NCBI GenBank assembly: GCA_022496185.1
Contig: WTXG01000089.1
Span: 1-64,000 of the forward strand
Direction of reading: 5' to 3'
From: Multifurca ochricompacta
Taxonomy: Eukaryota; Basidiomycota; Agaricomycetes; Russulales; Russulaceae
DNA length: 64,000 nucleotides
The notes beneath the pieces are model-generated. The model saw only the letters and a program-made list of their open reading frames with translations. It made no database searches and was not told the origin of the DNA. Positions within the stretch are counted from its first letter, which is position 1. The number at the start of each line of letters is the position of its first letter. Made by a program: the position numbers and the translations under genes. This document shows, one piece after another, positions 31,545 to 43,792 of this stretch.

Positions 31545-32270
31545 AAGATTCAAAGACACCTTCACAGACAGCAGGCCAAGCAGAAGGCTGCCAGAGAGTT
31601 GAAAACTCTAAAATGGAGAGAGGGGATTTGGATGGATACGTAGCCAAATTCCACAACTTGGCTAAATGGGCGGGGTACAATGTGAATGAAGAGGCAATGC
31701 TTGACCTCTTCTCCCAGGGATTACCCAACCCCCTGGTGAAAAACATCATCCAATTCCATCACCCTGAATCATGGAGCCAATGGACAAACGCTGCCAGGAG
31801 ACAGCAGCAGGACTATCTAGACTTCCAAACATGCTTTGGAATAGATACCAAGAAGGGTAAAACCTGTGACCAGTGAAAGGCAGCATTTGGGGTAAAACCT
31901 ACAACTTCACAAGACCCCAATGCTATGGACACATCGGCAGATTGTACAAGGCCCATGCAGCACTCACTGATGATGAAAAGAAAAATCTTTATGAAGGAAG
32001 GGCACTGCTTCCATTGCCAGGCCCAAGGACATATGTCGCAGTTCTGCCCCAAGAAAACAGTCCATGCTGCTGAAGCTACCATAGCCACCAACACCACGAT
32101 GCCACCTGTGCAGAATTTGCCCACTCCTGTCAAGGAAAACCCAGTGACCACCTCAAAGACAAAAGAACAGAAGGCAGAGGCCATCTGGAACATATGATGA
32201 ATGAAGATGAGGCAGTGCGTGCCTTGTTGGTTGACAAGGCCTTTGGCCACAAGGATTTTTGATTGGCTCG
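31545..32270 (+). pseudogene. G2 gag, capsid and nucleocapsid part
   Basis: The gag frame resumes after Cop-A: RKDSKTPSQT region, then KMERGDLDGYVAKFHNLAKW and LFSQGLPNPLVKNIIQFHHP (Retrotrans_gag), ending DTKKGKTCDQ-stop at 31876. The next frame carries MKEGHCFHCQAQGHMSQFC (about 31990-32047), an intact C-x2-C-x4-H-x4-C knuckle. Confidence 0.86.
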
Positions 32271-33000
32271 ACCCCATTGGCCTGGGCAAGAGCACTTCAT
32301 GTAACTTCTGTGTATACTAGTCGTTTCAAGTCTCTAAAAATACCAGTACACTTTGAAACCAAACAGAAGACGGCCGACAGATGAATCTTGATCGACTCGG
32401 GGCAACAGATAATTTCATCAGTCAATGACTTCAGAGGGCATATAATTGGGAATGCAATTACTTCCCCAAGAAAGAATATTTGGAACATAGATGGAATGGC
32501 TAACAAAGCTGGAAAGATCACACATTGCTGTGACTTGGAAGTACAGGTTGGGGAATGGACTAAGCAGCTCTGCTTCCTCATCACAGATCTAGGAGACAAA
32601 GACATGGTTTTGGGATATCCATGGCTGGTGGCATTTGAACCAAAAATCAACTGGGCAGAAGCAACCATGGATAAGAACTTTTACCTGGTCATCATTACAT
32701 CCTTGGGATACAATTATGCAGCACGACATCCTCTCACCCATGCCATCAATCATGGGATTGGCTGTCACCTGGAGTGACATAGAACCTGTGGATCAGGTGT
32801 ACTGTTATGTCACGAAAGCATCAGAGCTGGCTCAGGCAGAGGCACAAAAGAACCAGAAAAGACATTTGAAGAAGTGGTCCCCATCGAATATCACCAACAT
32901 TGGAAGGTTTTCTCCAAAGAAGAATCACAGTGTTTTCCTCCTTCTTGACCCTGGGATCATGCCATCAATTTCGTCCCAGATGCTCCTCAGTCAGTGGACT
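32271..33000 (+). pseudogene. G2 protease and linker
   Basis: The active site region reads LIDSG-like at 32384-32402 but has lost a base (the frame gives IDSGQQIISSVNDF where relatives have a GATNNFIS-type sequence). The frame 32388-32777 continues NIWNIDGMANKAGKITH, GDKDMVLGYPWLVAFEPKIN. Then YHQHWKVFSKEE-like sequence leads into RT. Confidence 0.78.
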
Positions 33001-33463
33001 GTAAGATTTACCTGCTGTCTCAACCAGAAAAGGAAGTGCTCTCCACCTTCCTGGAAGAACATTGGCAAAAGGATATATATGGCCCTCTAATTCTCCTTAT
33101 GCCTCACCCTTCTTCTTCATCAAAAAGAAGGATGGAAAACTACAACTGGTACAAGACTATTGATGGATTAATGAACTCACAGTGAAAAACAACTACCACT
33201 TCCTTTAATCTCTGAAATCATGACAAAATGTGTGACAAGGCGCCTTATTTTTCAAAATGGATGTCTGTTGGGGCTACAACAATATTCGTATCTGAGAAGG
33301 CAACCAGCCCAAAGCTGCCTCAAGACCAATCAAGGACTCTTCAAACCCAACGTCATGTTCTTCGGTCTGACAAACTCACCTGCAACCTTCCAGTCAATGA
33401 TGAATCATATTTCGAGATCTGATCCTTATGAAGAAGTAGTTGTTACATGGATGATATCCTAGT
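33001..33463 (+). pseudogene. G2 reverse transcriptase, first part
   Basis: [31 protein letters not shown], [33 protein letters not shown] and the start of the catalytic block MDDIL at the LTR4 insertion point. The strand is disrupted at CTAGT, the codons after MDDI. It continues at 34130. Confidence 0.82.
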
Positions 33464-34124
33464 TGTGATGGTTTGTAGATTTGTGACATCGTACGTGACG
33501 AGAACGTGACATTTGCTTGTGTCGCGCGCAAGCCACACATTTTCGATTTGCATGACCACTTGTAACGACTTGTGACATGGTGTGACAGGTATGTCGCACG
33601 CGCTCTGATCTTTATTCCCTATTCCTTTATTTTATTTTCCTTGCTGAGGGCGCACCCTCCTTTAAGTTCTGATCCTATTTCTATCTCACTCCAGGGCATA
33701 ACCCCTGGAGTCCATGACTACCAGGGATACTTATTAGAACCTTCTATTTAGTTTAGATCTTCTGATGTGCCCTCTTTGATGTGCCTTCTCAAAAGCTGTA
33801 TTTAAACTACTTAGATTGTAGAGACAGACCTTAAGTCTGTTCTCTTGTATCTAATACAGGCATATTTGACTTCACAACGATCCACTTGAACTCCCCAAGT
33901 TGCAGCTTGAGGAGCCTTCCCCCTAGTAGCTTTAGTAGGGCTGATTGCCACTACTCCTGACTTCGTTTCCTGCACGCGCCCCCTCCACAACATCGTGGGC
34001 ACTTGAAACTTGAACCCAGACTAGGTCTTCTGCATTAGACTTTGAATCTTGAATGCGCCCCGCATCTAGAGGGCTTTTGAGTCTTGAAAACGCGACCTGA
34101 CACAGCAGATACCTGGCTGTGACA
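33464..34124 (+). mobile_element. LTR4 solo LTR in the RT active-site region of G2
   Basis: 661 bp, TGTGATGGTTTGTAG...CTGGCTGTGACA, with the exact duplication CTAGT at 33459-33463 and 34125-34129. The 5' part has many GTGAC motifs (33480-33600). A palindrome ACAGAC-CTTAA-GTCTGT lies at about 33823-33840 after a TATTTAAA box near 33803. Confidence 0.92.
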
Positions 34125-34129
34125 CTAGT

Positions 34130-35110
34130 GGCCATGAGAAATGACATCCATCACCACTGAACCCAGGTCCATGAAGTACTGAATATCCTGGCAAAACACA
34201 ACCTCTATCTGAAACCTGCCAAATGCTCCTTTGAGCAGAAAAGTGTTGAATATCTGGGTGTTATCTTAGAAGGGGGACAAGTGCATATGGACCCTGTTAA
34301 GGTACAAGGCATTCAGGAATGGTCCATCCCTTGGTGTACCAAGGATGTCAGGTCATTCATTGGCTTCTGTAACTTCTACCAATGCTTTGTCAAGGGATTT
34401 TCGGCCATTGCTCAACCACTTAATGATTTTTGAAAAAGGATGTGCCCTGGCACTGGGATGAACTACAGCAGAAGGCATTCAACCAAATAAAAGTGATTAT
34501 CAGCTCCAAACCAGTTCTTATTCAACCTGACCTAGCAAAACCTTTTGAATTAGAAGTTGATGCCTCCATGTATGCCAATGGGCGGTCTTATCACAGAGAG
34601 ATACTGGAGGGATCCTTCACCCAGTTGCATTCTACTTGGAAACTTTCTCATTGGCAGAAAGAAATTATGATATTTGGGACAGAGAATTACTGGCAATCGT
34701 AAAAGCATTACGGCACTGGAGACCTTACCTCGCCAGATCCCCACATAAAATGATCATCTATACCGACCATTCCAACCTCCTCTACTGGTGAGAACCCTAT
34801 AAGATCAGTCAACGAGTAGCACGTGAAGTTTTGGAGCTAGAAGAGTATAATTCACACTCAAACACCTCCCTGGAGCTTGAATGTGTGTGCAGATGCCCTG
34901 TCCAGACAGCCAGTAGTGATGAAGAGACAATGACAACAACAACATTGTAGTCCTACCAGAGGATGTCTTTGCAAAGACAGTGGTTGTCAGCCTCCATGAT
35001 ATGGACCTGTGGGCCCAAGTAACGCAGAACATGAACAGGAGCTGTGCAAATCCTGGGCAGACCCACATAACATAAAAATGAGGAACGGTCTCTGGTGGAA
35101 AGACGATGAC
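34130..35110 (+). pseudogene. G2 RT thumb and RNase H
   Basis: [40 protein letters not shown] and VRSFIGFCNFYQ follow in one RT frame after the LTR4. RNase [21 protein letters not shown] (34505-34567), [16 protein letters not shown] and LEEYN...HL..AN. Frameshifts at 34430, 34580 and 34790. Confidence 0.82.
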
Positions 35111-36113
35111 TGACTAGTTGTCACCGGTGGTGACAACATTAAGAGGGGGGTGATTCATTTTCACCACAACCTTCCTTCGGCAGGCATCCTGGGATTGCAA
35201 ACATTATGCCCTTACTAAATGAGACTACTGGTGGCCAAACATGAAAAAGGATGTCGAAGCGTATGTCAAAGGATGCACAGAATGTCAGGCAAATAAAGTA
35301 AACACACACCCAAAGCCGCCAGCACTCTCACCCATTACACCAGTCGCGACAGCCCCTTTCCAAACTATGCCATGGACTTTATTGTTAAACTGCCACGGTC
35401 ACAGGGATATGATTCAATACTCACTATCATGGACCATGATTACTTGAAAGCCGCTCTCTTTATCCCCTGCAATGAGACAATATCAGCAGAAGGAGTTGCC
35501 AACTCTACCTGAACCATGTATATTGGCATTATGGGCTCCCCCAGAGAATCATTTCTGACCAGATCCACGATTTACATCAATGTTCGCTCAAGCCCTTTGC
35601 AAGCATCTTGACATCCAGCAGAAACATTTCTAACAGCATATCACCCTCAAATGGATGGTCAATCGGAACATACAAACCAATGGTTGAACAATATCTTCGA
35701 TTCTGGTGTAATGAACGACAGGACGACTGGGCAGAATGGCTGGCGATGGCTGAGTTTGCACACAACAGTTGGCCAAATGGAACACAAAAGCCCCCCCTTC
35801 TCCTTATTATGGGATGGAACCCTTGCACTACATGGACAGACAAACCTACAAATGTACCATCAGTGACACAGCATATCAGCCAATGGAGGAAATATGGGAA
35901 TCAGCCAATAGAAACCTTCAGAAGGCACAAAAGACCCTGGCTGAGAAGCCCACAAGGTTTACGCCCTACCCAGGCCGGAGATCAAGTCTGGCTGGAGGGA
36001 CGTAACATCCATACCTCTCATCCAATGGTGAAACTCGCTCCCAGATGCCATGGACCATTCAAGATAGAACAGAAGCTGTCTGATGTCACAGACAAAACTG
36101 ACATTACCACCCA
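35111..36113 (+). pseudogene. G2 integrase
   Basis: VTGGDNIKRGVIHFHH, then MKKDVEAYVKGCTECQANK (zinc-binding C-C pair, 35241-35300). Core fragments with the first Asp (FIVKLPRSQGYDSILTI in shifted frames), ISDQIHDLHQ where relatives have ISDRDTRFTS, and QMDGQSEHTNQWL for the Glu block. C-terminal SNRNLQKAQKTLAEKPTRF and NIHTSHPMVKLAPRCHGPFK. Non-functional. Confidence 0.82.
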
Positions 36114-37395
36114 TGTTACGACCTACTCTTTTTCCTGACCCTGCACACCATGCCTTATTCTTTGCACCATCCTTGATCTCCTCCTTCTCTGGACCACTCT
36201 TTGATGCCTTGGCCTGTTGCCTTGGGACCTTCCTTGCTGCCTGTGGCCTGTGTGCCCAGGACCCTACCCTGATTCCTGTGACATTGTTCATAGGACTGAC
36301 CTCCCATGCTGCCATTTACACCTAACCTGCTGGTAGTTATGCTGCTACACTGTTGGATGTATACCACCCTTCCTTGCTGCCTTGGCTTATGCCTTGGCCA
36401 CTGCTCCTGATCCTGTCCCTGTGCTTGACACCCATAGGAACCCCTGACATGTCCCTGCCAATCTGACCAGTCCAGACAACTAGATGAACTTTGGCTTGTA
36501 CTTGACCCTCTGCCAGTCATGTGACCTCTGGCCATGTGATCCCTGACCCTGATCACAGCATCTTCATCTGATCATTTTACCTTTTCCTTTCTGATCACAT
36601 GGCCCATCTGGCTTATCATTCATTCGCTTTTCTGATTCCTGTGGGAGTTATCCCACATCCACCCTGACTCCTGTGGGACCTGTATCTCCCCATTTACCCT
36701 GACCCTGGTGGGAATCCTCCCACACTGATATGACTCCTGTGGGGCTGTCCCACATGATTATGCTTCTGATAAGGCTTATCCTTATCATGGACTATATTGA
36801 CATCTTATCTGCTATTGGATGATAAGGACTCTGACCCTGTTCCTGACTAGCTACAAACCAGATCCCCATACAGTATATAAGACCCTGTAGACAGTTTGTA
36901 CAACCCTAGATTTGACCTCTTGTGCCTTCAGCCTAGAGTTTCCCTAGTCACGGAATACAGAGGGGCTTTATTGCCCTTTTCATTCTTCATAATCTCTGGA
37001 AGGACCCCATTGCCTCTGGCAATGGGTGTGCACTTCTGTTCCAAATCCCATCCATTACCCAGATGCTGTTGATGCTCTGGCTTCCTTCCTTTACCCTCTC
37101 TGACTTTGGTCCACTTGGTGTGCTTCTAGCACTGTGGCCGGTCCTGTCCCCACTCAACAGCCTTAGGGGATTAGCTCCCTTTGGCTGACTTGTCCGTCTC
37201 TCTCTGTGCTTGGTTATAGCACAACTTCCTATTCACCCTGAAGCTAAGAGCCTGGCCTTGTTGTGCCAGGCTTGCTGAAGCTCCTGGACCCACAGTGTCG
37301 GGTGCCGCGGATGTGGCTGACTAGTGCTGGACTAGTGTCAGTGGACTCGTGCCAACCGGTGCATGTCACACAGCAATGCCCTGCTGAGCATTACA
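36114..37395 (+). mobile_element. LTR5 solo LTR in G2 pol
   Basis: 1282 bp, TGTTACGACCTACTC...GAGCATTACA. Flanks ACCCA (36109-36113) and GCCCA (37396-37400) differ by one transition, best read as a decayed 5-bp duplication; the coding sequence L-P-P-W-K-I-H-P rejoins across it. TATA-like CAGTATATAAG near 36870-36880. This copy serves as the reference for LTR5. Confidence 0.88.
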
Positions 37396-37715
37396 GCCCA
37401 CATGGAAGATTCATCCCATCTTCCATGCCAACCTCTTAATGCCATACAAAGAAACTTCTATTCATGGACAGAACTTCCCCAGACCCCCTCCTGAATTAGT
37501 CAACGGAGAACCAGAGTGGGAGGTAGAGCGTATTGCCAATGCTAAGTGGAAAGGACGAGGGTGTAACTGAAAAATTCACTATCTGATCAAATGGAAGGGA
37601 TTCCCCGATGCCAACAACTCATGGGAATCTGCTGCGGATGTCTTTGTGCCCAAGCTTATCAAAGACTTCTATAGATGCCATCCCCAGGCAGATAAAGAGC
37701 AGGCTGCAATATGCT
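37396..37715 (+). pseudogene. G2 chromodomain
   Basis: WKIHPIFHANLLMPYKETS, EWEVERIANAKWKG, then after a TGA HYLIKWKGFPDANNSWESAA. The chromodomain core is present but has an in-frame stop near 37568. Followed by the C-terminal tail FVPKLIKDFYRCHP. Confidence 0.83.
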
Positions 37716-38945
37716 CAGTCAGACAACCTTCTTCCCCACAACCACTCAGAGTAACATCAATGTCTCCATCCAGTGTCCACACTTCTGCCGCCATCGATGT
37801 GTTTCCCTACTTTCTCCTTTGCATCCTCCTTCTCGCCCATTATCTCCTATTGACTACAATGCAGCCACCAAGGTGGCTGAAGGGATCAGAACTGCCAATG
37901 TCAACAAAGATTTTGATTTGCCTGAACACCCTCATCCCAACGACTTGATCGATGTTGACTTTGGTGATGAAGTCCCAGAGTTCCCATTCTTCCCGAACAA
38001 CCCAACTCCCAGTTCTACTTCCCACTTATGATCCCAACGTCTAGGAATGATGGCACCACTGAAGTGGCCAAGTACATTTATTACACCAACAAAGGTATGG
38101 ATGTAGCTGGGTGTCTGGAAAAAGGAGGGCCAGTCTATGGGGCCCCAGTGTATCTGGAGGAAAAGAAAATCAACTGACTCCACTATGTCTTGGGGCTGGA
38201 GCACTTGCAACACTTGTCGGCTAATGACCCATGCGCCTTTGCGATTAATGAAGTGCTCCAAGACTTGCGCATGCCACAGTTGACTGCTGAAATTGCATGA
38301 CTGTGCAAGTTCCAGGTGCTTAGGGACAACCTAGAAGTGCAATGCTGCGACTATGAACAGCAAATGGTGAGGATAAACCAAGGGGTCTTTGACATAGAGC
38401 AGCACCTGGCCGGCATTAGGATGTGGCTGGAGCTCGGAGAGCATACCAAATTATATCTGAATGGTATGCAGACATTTTTGCCCGACCCCTTCCCCGTCAC
38501 TGCCTCAACCTTGCACCCTGGCTCAACCCACATGCCTTTGAAATGCCACCCTTCACGAAAACCCTGATGGTAAGCTTTGCTGGTGCTGCAGCAGCAAGTA
38601 TCACCTTAGCTGGTGTTGCCCCACAGCCAAGAAACGATGCCAACATTGCCAGAGTACCTCACACTGGAGCTGTCAATGCTTATTCCGATGACTTACGCAG
38701 GCCCCTACCATTCAGAACCCCTCAGGTTGGTGTGGCAAGTGTCTCTCCCACAACACCGGCCATCGAGAAATCAACTGTCATATTTACAACAGTTGCTTTC
38801 GATGTGGGAGAAGAGGGCCCTATGGCTTTTTACGAACACACGTTTGCCCCACAGATGAAGAGAAGGAGAATTACGATGTGGACCACTATGCTGTAGCAGA
38901 TGACTACCTCTCCCTGGTACAGGATGACAATGGTATGCCAATCTA
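37711..38945 (+). pseudogene. G2 extra ORF after pol
   Basis: The frame at 37711-38031 (MLSQTTFFPTTTQSNINVSI) corresponds to the N-terminal half with DYNAATKVAEGIRTANVNKD and VPEFPFFPNNPTP. The region YIYYTNKGMDVAGCLEKGGP, a Leu/Gln-rich coiled-coil stretch (38290-38430), CCSKYHLSWCC-like and CQHCQSTSHWSCQC-like knuckles (38580-38690), CGKCLSHNTGHREINC (38728-38780) and CFRCGRRGPYGFLRTHVCP are all recognisable. It is more diverged from the other copies than pol is, but the Cys/His spacing is kept. Confidence 0.75.
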
Positions 38946-38976
38946 GCTGGCTCTGCTAGGACTTAGAGAGGGGTAA

Positions 38977-39574
38977 TGTTACAAACCCCACTACATTGTC
39001 TTGTTTCCTTTTTTCCTTTCACATGACTTGTTGTTTGGCCCTGTTTGACCTTTGTTGATCACGCTTATGCCTTCCTTTGTGCTTGTTTGTTCCTTATCAT
39101 TGACTCAGGCTGTGCTTATCTCTGACTCATACTTTACACAAGAACTCTTACGTATTTTCCCACCAGAATCGTGACTATACCGGATTCGTCTACATATATT
39201 CTCACCTGGCCCACCTTGACTCTGTTCCCCCATTTTGGCTAGATTATGACTTCGTTGATACATTGAGTATGTTACTCTCGATTCAGACTCTGACCTCTAT
39301 TACATATATAAGGCCTGTCTAGATAGCCTGTATGCCTTAGACTCAACTTCTTAATTGACTTGGTGCATTACCTTCTGGTGATCTCTAAGACCTGACTCTT
39401 GAATCGTCTCAGTGCTTCTGGCACTCTTCCACTCACTGGTACTAAGGGATTAGCTCCTTGGTATTGACTTCTCATCCGATCTCCATGTGCTTGAAAGACA
39501 GTACACACCTGACTTTGTAGTTTTGCTATGTGACTTGTCACATGTCATGCTGAATGCCCACACCAGGCGTTACA
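38977..39574 (+). repeat. G2 3' LTR (LTR2 type)
   Basis: 598 bp, TGTTACAAACCCCACTAC...CCAGGCGTTACA; TATA near 39303-39310, AGACTCAACTT about 30 bp later. The purine run TTAGAGAGGGG precedes it. Confidence 0.93.
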
Positions 39575-40405
39575 TCCAGGACATTGTAGGGTCCAACCTG
39601 TCCTTCTACAACCAGACCTGCAGAAGCCATTTGAACTAGAAGTTGATGCATCCCACTTTGCCAATGGAGCAGTACTGAACCAAAGGGACAGCATGGGAGT
39701 CCTACACCCAGTAGCCTTCTATTCCAAGACCTTCTCCTTGGCCAAATGAAATTACGATATTTGGGATAGGGAATTATTAGCTATTGTAAAAGCTCTGCAC
39801 CACTGGCGACCTTACCTGGCAGGAACCCCTCACAAAACCATCATCCATACAGACCATTCTAATCTGTTGTATTGGAAAGAACCACATAAAATCAGTCAAC
39901 AAGTAGCACAAGAAGTGCTGGAGCTGGAAGAGTACAACTTCACACTAAAGCACGTTGCTGGAAGTCATAATGTGCACACAGATGCTCTGTCACAACAACT
40001 GGACCTGAATAGCAGTGAAGAAGACAATAACGATATTGTGGTACTCCCCAAGGCGGCATTTGCAAAACAGCAGTTGTCAGTCTTCATGAAATGGACCTGT
40101 GGACGCAGGTGTCACAGAATATGAACCAGCAATTATGCCAGTTCTGGGCAGATGTGCATAGTCTAAAAAGATTGATGGCTTGTGGTGGAAGGATGGGATT
40201 GTCTCATTGTCACTGGTGGCAACAACATTAAGAGGGGGGTGATCCATTTTCACCACAATCTCCCCTCTGTGGGCCACCCTGGCATTGCTAACACATATGC
40301 CCTTACCAAACGAGATTACTGGTGGCTGAACATGAAGAAGGACATGGAAAACTATGTGAAAGGATGTGCAGACTGTCAAGCCAACAAAGTGAACATGCAC
40401 CCACA
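39575..40405 (+). pseudogene. G7: gypsy pol scrap (RNase H and integrase zinc finger)
   Basis: [79 protein letters not shown] (39830-39895), HTDALS, then VIHFHHNLPSVGHPGIANTY...CADCQANKVNMHPH (40230-40404). Cut on the left by G2 3' LTR and on the right by G5 3' LTR. Better preserved than the same part of G1. Confidence 0.87.
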
Positions 40406-40982
40406 TGTTACATCTGGTGCAGGACGTTCCACATGACTTGTGTGACAGCATATCATTTGTGATCAGGTAAGAAACCAATAAGGCCTCTTGGAGTTACAAG
40501 GGATGAGTCAAAGTCAAAGGGGCTGTTCCCTGAGATGATGTTGATTGGAGAAGTGCAAAAGCACTGAGACAGATGAGTTAAGGATTCAAAAGTGATGTCC
40601 AGAAGACAAGCACCGATGTATTCAATAAGTCGAGTCTGAGGTCTACAGCGTAGCTACAGCAGACTTATATATGTAATCGAATGGGTGTCTAGGAGATAAG
40701 GAATACAGAGTCAAGTGGGCCCAAATATACAAAAGCGGATGGCATAAAGCCTGGCTTCTGATAGGGAACTAAGTAAGTGTCCAGTTGTAAGATAAGAAGA
40801 TAAGAAGACAATCATAGACAAACATGGAGTCAACAAGAGTAAGCATGGTCACGGGGAGGGGAGTAAAGCATGTGATGGATCCCAGGATGGAGATGTGATC
40901 AAGAAATGTAGTGTAGGTGGGAGAGTGGGATCTGTGTTGGGGAGGGTAAAGAAAAGAGGGTTGCTCAGCAAGGGTTGTAACA
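40406..40982 (-). repeat. G5 3' LTR (LTR1 type)
   Basis: 577 bp; the plus strand starts TGTTACATCTGGTGC and ends GGTTGTAACA. TATA complement (ttatatat) at about 40666-40673. Lower in CpG than the G3 LTRs. Confidence 0.92.
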
Positions 40983-42260
40983 TCACCCCCTCCTTCTGGT
41001 TCTAGCAGACCTGGCTAGAAATGACTCATACCATCATCATCCTGCACCAATTCCAGATAATCATCAGCTACATTACAATCATCAAGGGTGTCATTCTCCT
41101 TGTCCGAGTCCTGGGGGCACCTATGGTTGTGCAGGAACCCATATGGGCTGTGCTGCCCACACTGGTAGCATAGGTCATGAATTGGGCAGTCAAGTTCATG
41201 GTGCCCCGAGTTGTGGCATAAGCACTTGCCACACCAGCCCAACGGGTTGATGATCGTCGGGGCCACACCCACATGGTGGAAGATGCAGAACCTACTCCAG
41301 TGCAGGTTACTGTGGCAATGACAACACCACTTGCGATTGAGAGGGCAGTTCCAGCTGATGTGGTACTTGCTGTCACATCACCAGCATGTTTTGCCATGAG
41401 GGTTCTCATGCATGCACAGCATCTTGAATCGATTGGGCAGCAATGTTGGTGCAGCTCCCAGTGATCATGGCAGGAGAGGGCATGCATAAGTGTCTGCATA
41501 CCTCTTGGCAATAGTTTGATATGCATCCCCCCATTCCAGCCTCTTCCAAATCTCAACCAACTCCTGTTCTACTTGGAACATCCCACTGGTCAGCCTCATC
41601 ATCCATTTCGCATGTTCTTGATACTGCATGTTAAGTGTGGTGCACAATGTCAGGTTCTTCTGCAGTTGCATTACTTCTGCTTTGAGATGCAGAAGGCACA
41701 TGTTGTTCAGCACCTTGTCGATTGTGAAGGCTCGGGAGTCCTTGGCAGCCAGATGCCCAAGCTGCTTGTCACTCATTGTGTGATGGAGGTGACCAGTGTA
41801 CCTTTCCTCTAAATAAACTGGGGCCCCATAGACAGGGCCATTCTTCTTCATACATCCAGTGATGTCCATCCCTCTGTTGGTGTAAAAGATGTATTTGGTG
41901 ATGGCAATGGTCCCATCAGCCATAGTGATCTCGAGAGGAAGTAGGTTGATGAGTTAGGATTGTTAGCAAAGAATGGGAACTTGGGGACTTCATCATCTAA
42001 CTCCATGCCCAGGAGATTGTTTGGGTGTGGCTCTTCACAGTGGTCAAAGTCATTGTTGGGGTTGGGAGATTGGTTCTTGGTGCACACTTCCATGGCTTCA
42101 TAGTCAATGGGAGAGGAAGGACATGTAGAGGGATGAGTGGATGGAAAATTCTCAACAACTACAGTGGGAGAAGTGAAAGTGTTGATGGCGGCATTGGCAG
42201 TGATGAAGGACATAATGGATTGTGTGGTGTTAGAATGTTGCTGGGAGAGCATGTACTGGG
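40983..42260 (-). pseudogene. G5 extra ORF after pol
   Basis: Starts MLSQQHSNTTQSIMSFITAN at 42252 and runs to the stop near 41016. Segments: 41848-42252 (N-terminal acidic half, 134 aa, open), 41465-41923 (MADGTIAITKYIFYTNRGMD through the coiled coil, open, 152 aa), then frameshifted knuckles CWRCDSKYHISWNC-type, CGKCLCHNSGHHELDC and CYQCGQHSPYGFLHNHRCP (41100-41260). Long open segments despite CpG decay suggest it stayed under selection until recently. Confidence 0.78.
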
Positions 42261-42309
42261 GAGTTCAATAGGGTCTGGGGTCGTCCTTTTAACTATCCTT
42301 GGGTGCTTC

Positions 42310-43210
42310 TGGATGTCAGGTGTGAAACTCTGAGATAAGGACCAGGGCAAAGACATTCCCGGCCAGTTCCCATGAATTGTCAGAGTCTGGAATCCCTTCC
42401 ACTTAACTAGGTAGTGGAGTTTGTGCCCTCAGCCTCTTTGTCTTGAGTCTAGAATGTGCTCCACTTCCCACTCTGCTTCTCCATCAATAAGGTCAGGTGG
42501 AGGTCTTGGGAAGTTCTCCCCATGAATGGAGGTTTCCTTATACAGGGTCAAAAGCTTGGCATGGAAGACAGGATGGATCTTCCATTTCAGCAGCAGTTGC
42601 AGTTCATAGGACACATCTGACAGCTTCCTTTTGATCTGGAAGGGTCTGTGATGTTGGGGAGCTAGTTTGGCCAAGGGGTGTGACGTGTGAATGTTCTTCC
42701 TTCCGAGCCAGACACAGTCATTGGCCTGATAAGGTGTGAATGTGCTTGGCTGTGCAGCTAGAAGTTGCTGTGCCTTCACCAGATTTTCATTGGCTGATTG
42801 TCATAGGTCTTCCCATTGGCATATTTGTTGGGTTACTGAAGGGACATTAGTGGGCTTATCTGTCCACATGGTGCATGGAGTCCAGCCCATGATAAGGGAA
42901 AAGGGGGTAGTTTTGTCATTCCATTGGGCCATGAGTTTGTGCGCAAACTCCACAGTTGACAGCCATTCTGCCCAGTCATCTTGTTGTCCATTACACCAAA
43001 ACCAAAGTACTGTTCTAACCATTGGTTCATTCGCTCAGACTGTCTGTCTGTCTGTGGATGATAAGCCATGGAGATATTTTGTGTGATGTCTAACATCTTG
43101 CACAGAGCTTTGGCAAATGCTGATGTAAATCGGGTATCTCAGTTGGATATAATCTTCTTGGGGAGTCCATAGTGGCGGTATATGTGGTTCAGGTACAGTT
43201 TCACCACTCC
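42310..43210 (-). pseudogene. G5 integrase C-terminus and chromodomain
   Basis: Minus strand 42429-42779 is one open frame: AQQLLAAQPSTFTPYQANDC, NIHTSHPLAKLAPQHHRPFQ, WKIHPVFHAKLLTLYKETSI and EAEWEVEHILDSRQRG, then the chromodomain core KWKGFQTLTI-type in the next frame (42380-42420). 42780-43210 has the QTDRQSERMNQWLEQYFGF block and the K-x-ISN-type second-Asp region near 43130. Truncated N-terminally at 43210. Confidence 0.86.
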
Positions 43211-43792
43211 TGTTACGCCCGGTGCGGGACGTTCCACACGACTTGTGTGACAGCGCGGTTCGTAGGTTCAGGTAAGAAACCAATAAGGCTCCTTGGAGAT
43301 TGAGTGGGATGAGTCAAAGTCAAAGGGGCACTCCCTAAGACGATGTTGAACGGAGAAGTACCAAAAGTACTTGAGACAACTGAGTCAGAGATCAAGGGGA
43401 CGTCCAGAAGACAGGCACCGATGTATTCAATAAGTCAAGTCTGAGGTCTACAGTGTAGCTACAGCGGACTTATATACGTAACTCAACGGGCGTCTACAAG
43501 ATAAGGGTACGGAGTCAAGTGGGCCCAAATATATGGAAGCGGACGGCGTAAAGTCTAGCTTCTGATAGGGTATTAAGTAAGTGTCTGGTTGTAGAGATAA
43601 GATGATAAGAAGATAAAGGGTCAAACATAAGCAAACGTCGCGTCAACAGGTACAAAGCGGGTCACGGGGATGGAAGTAAAGCACGTGACGGATCCCATGA
43701 TGGGGACATGATCGAGAAGTGTAAAGTAGGTGGCAAGGAGGGGTCATTGTTGGGAAGGTGAAGAAAACGGGGCGGATGTAGAAGTCGTAACA
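43211..43792 (-). repeat. G3 3' LTR (LTR1 type)
   Basis: 582 bp; plus strand TGTTACGCCCGGTGCGGG...AAGTCGTAACA. TATA complement at about 43469-43475. Confidence 0.94.

Larger units (their letters stand above)
23644..39574 (+). mobile_element. G2: Ty3/gypsy chromovirus with both LTRs, three insertions
   Basis: 5' LTR 23644-24242, PBS 24245-24255, gag, pol with chromodomain, extra ORF, 3' LTR 38977-39574. Interrupted by Cop-A (25072-31539), an LTR4 solo (33464-34124) and an LTR5 solo (36114-37395). The left flank is ITS2 and the right flank is another gypsy pol (G7); the bases next to the two LTRs (AGGTC and TCCAG) do not match. Coding capacity is lost. Confidence 0.9.
40406..43210 (-). mobile_element. 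G5: Ty3/gypsy chromovirus, 3' half only
   Basis: Minus strand: integrase end and chromodomain (42310-43210), extra ORF (40983-42360), 3' LTR (40406-40982). The rest of pol and the 5' half are absent; the element stops at 43210 against the G3 LTR, and the far side of G3 does not continue it. Confidence 0.88.

Noticed and set aside
31813..32295. 160-aa minus-strand ORF
   Set aside because: Antisense shadow of the G2 gag zinc-knuckle region.
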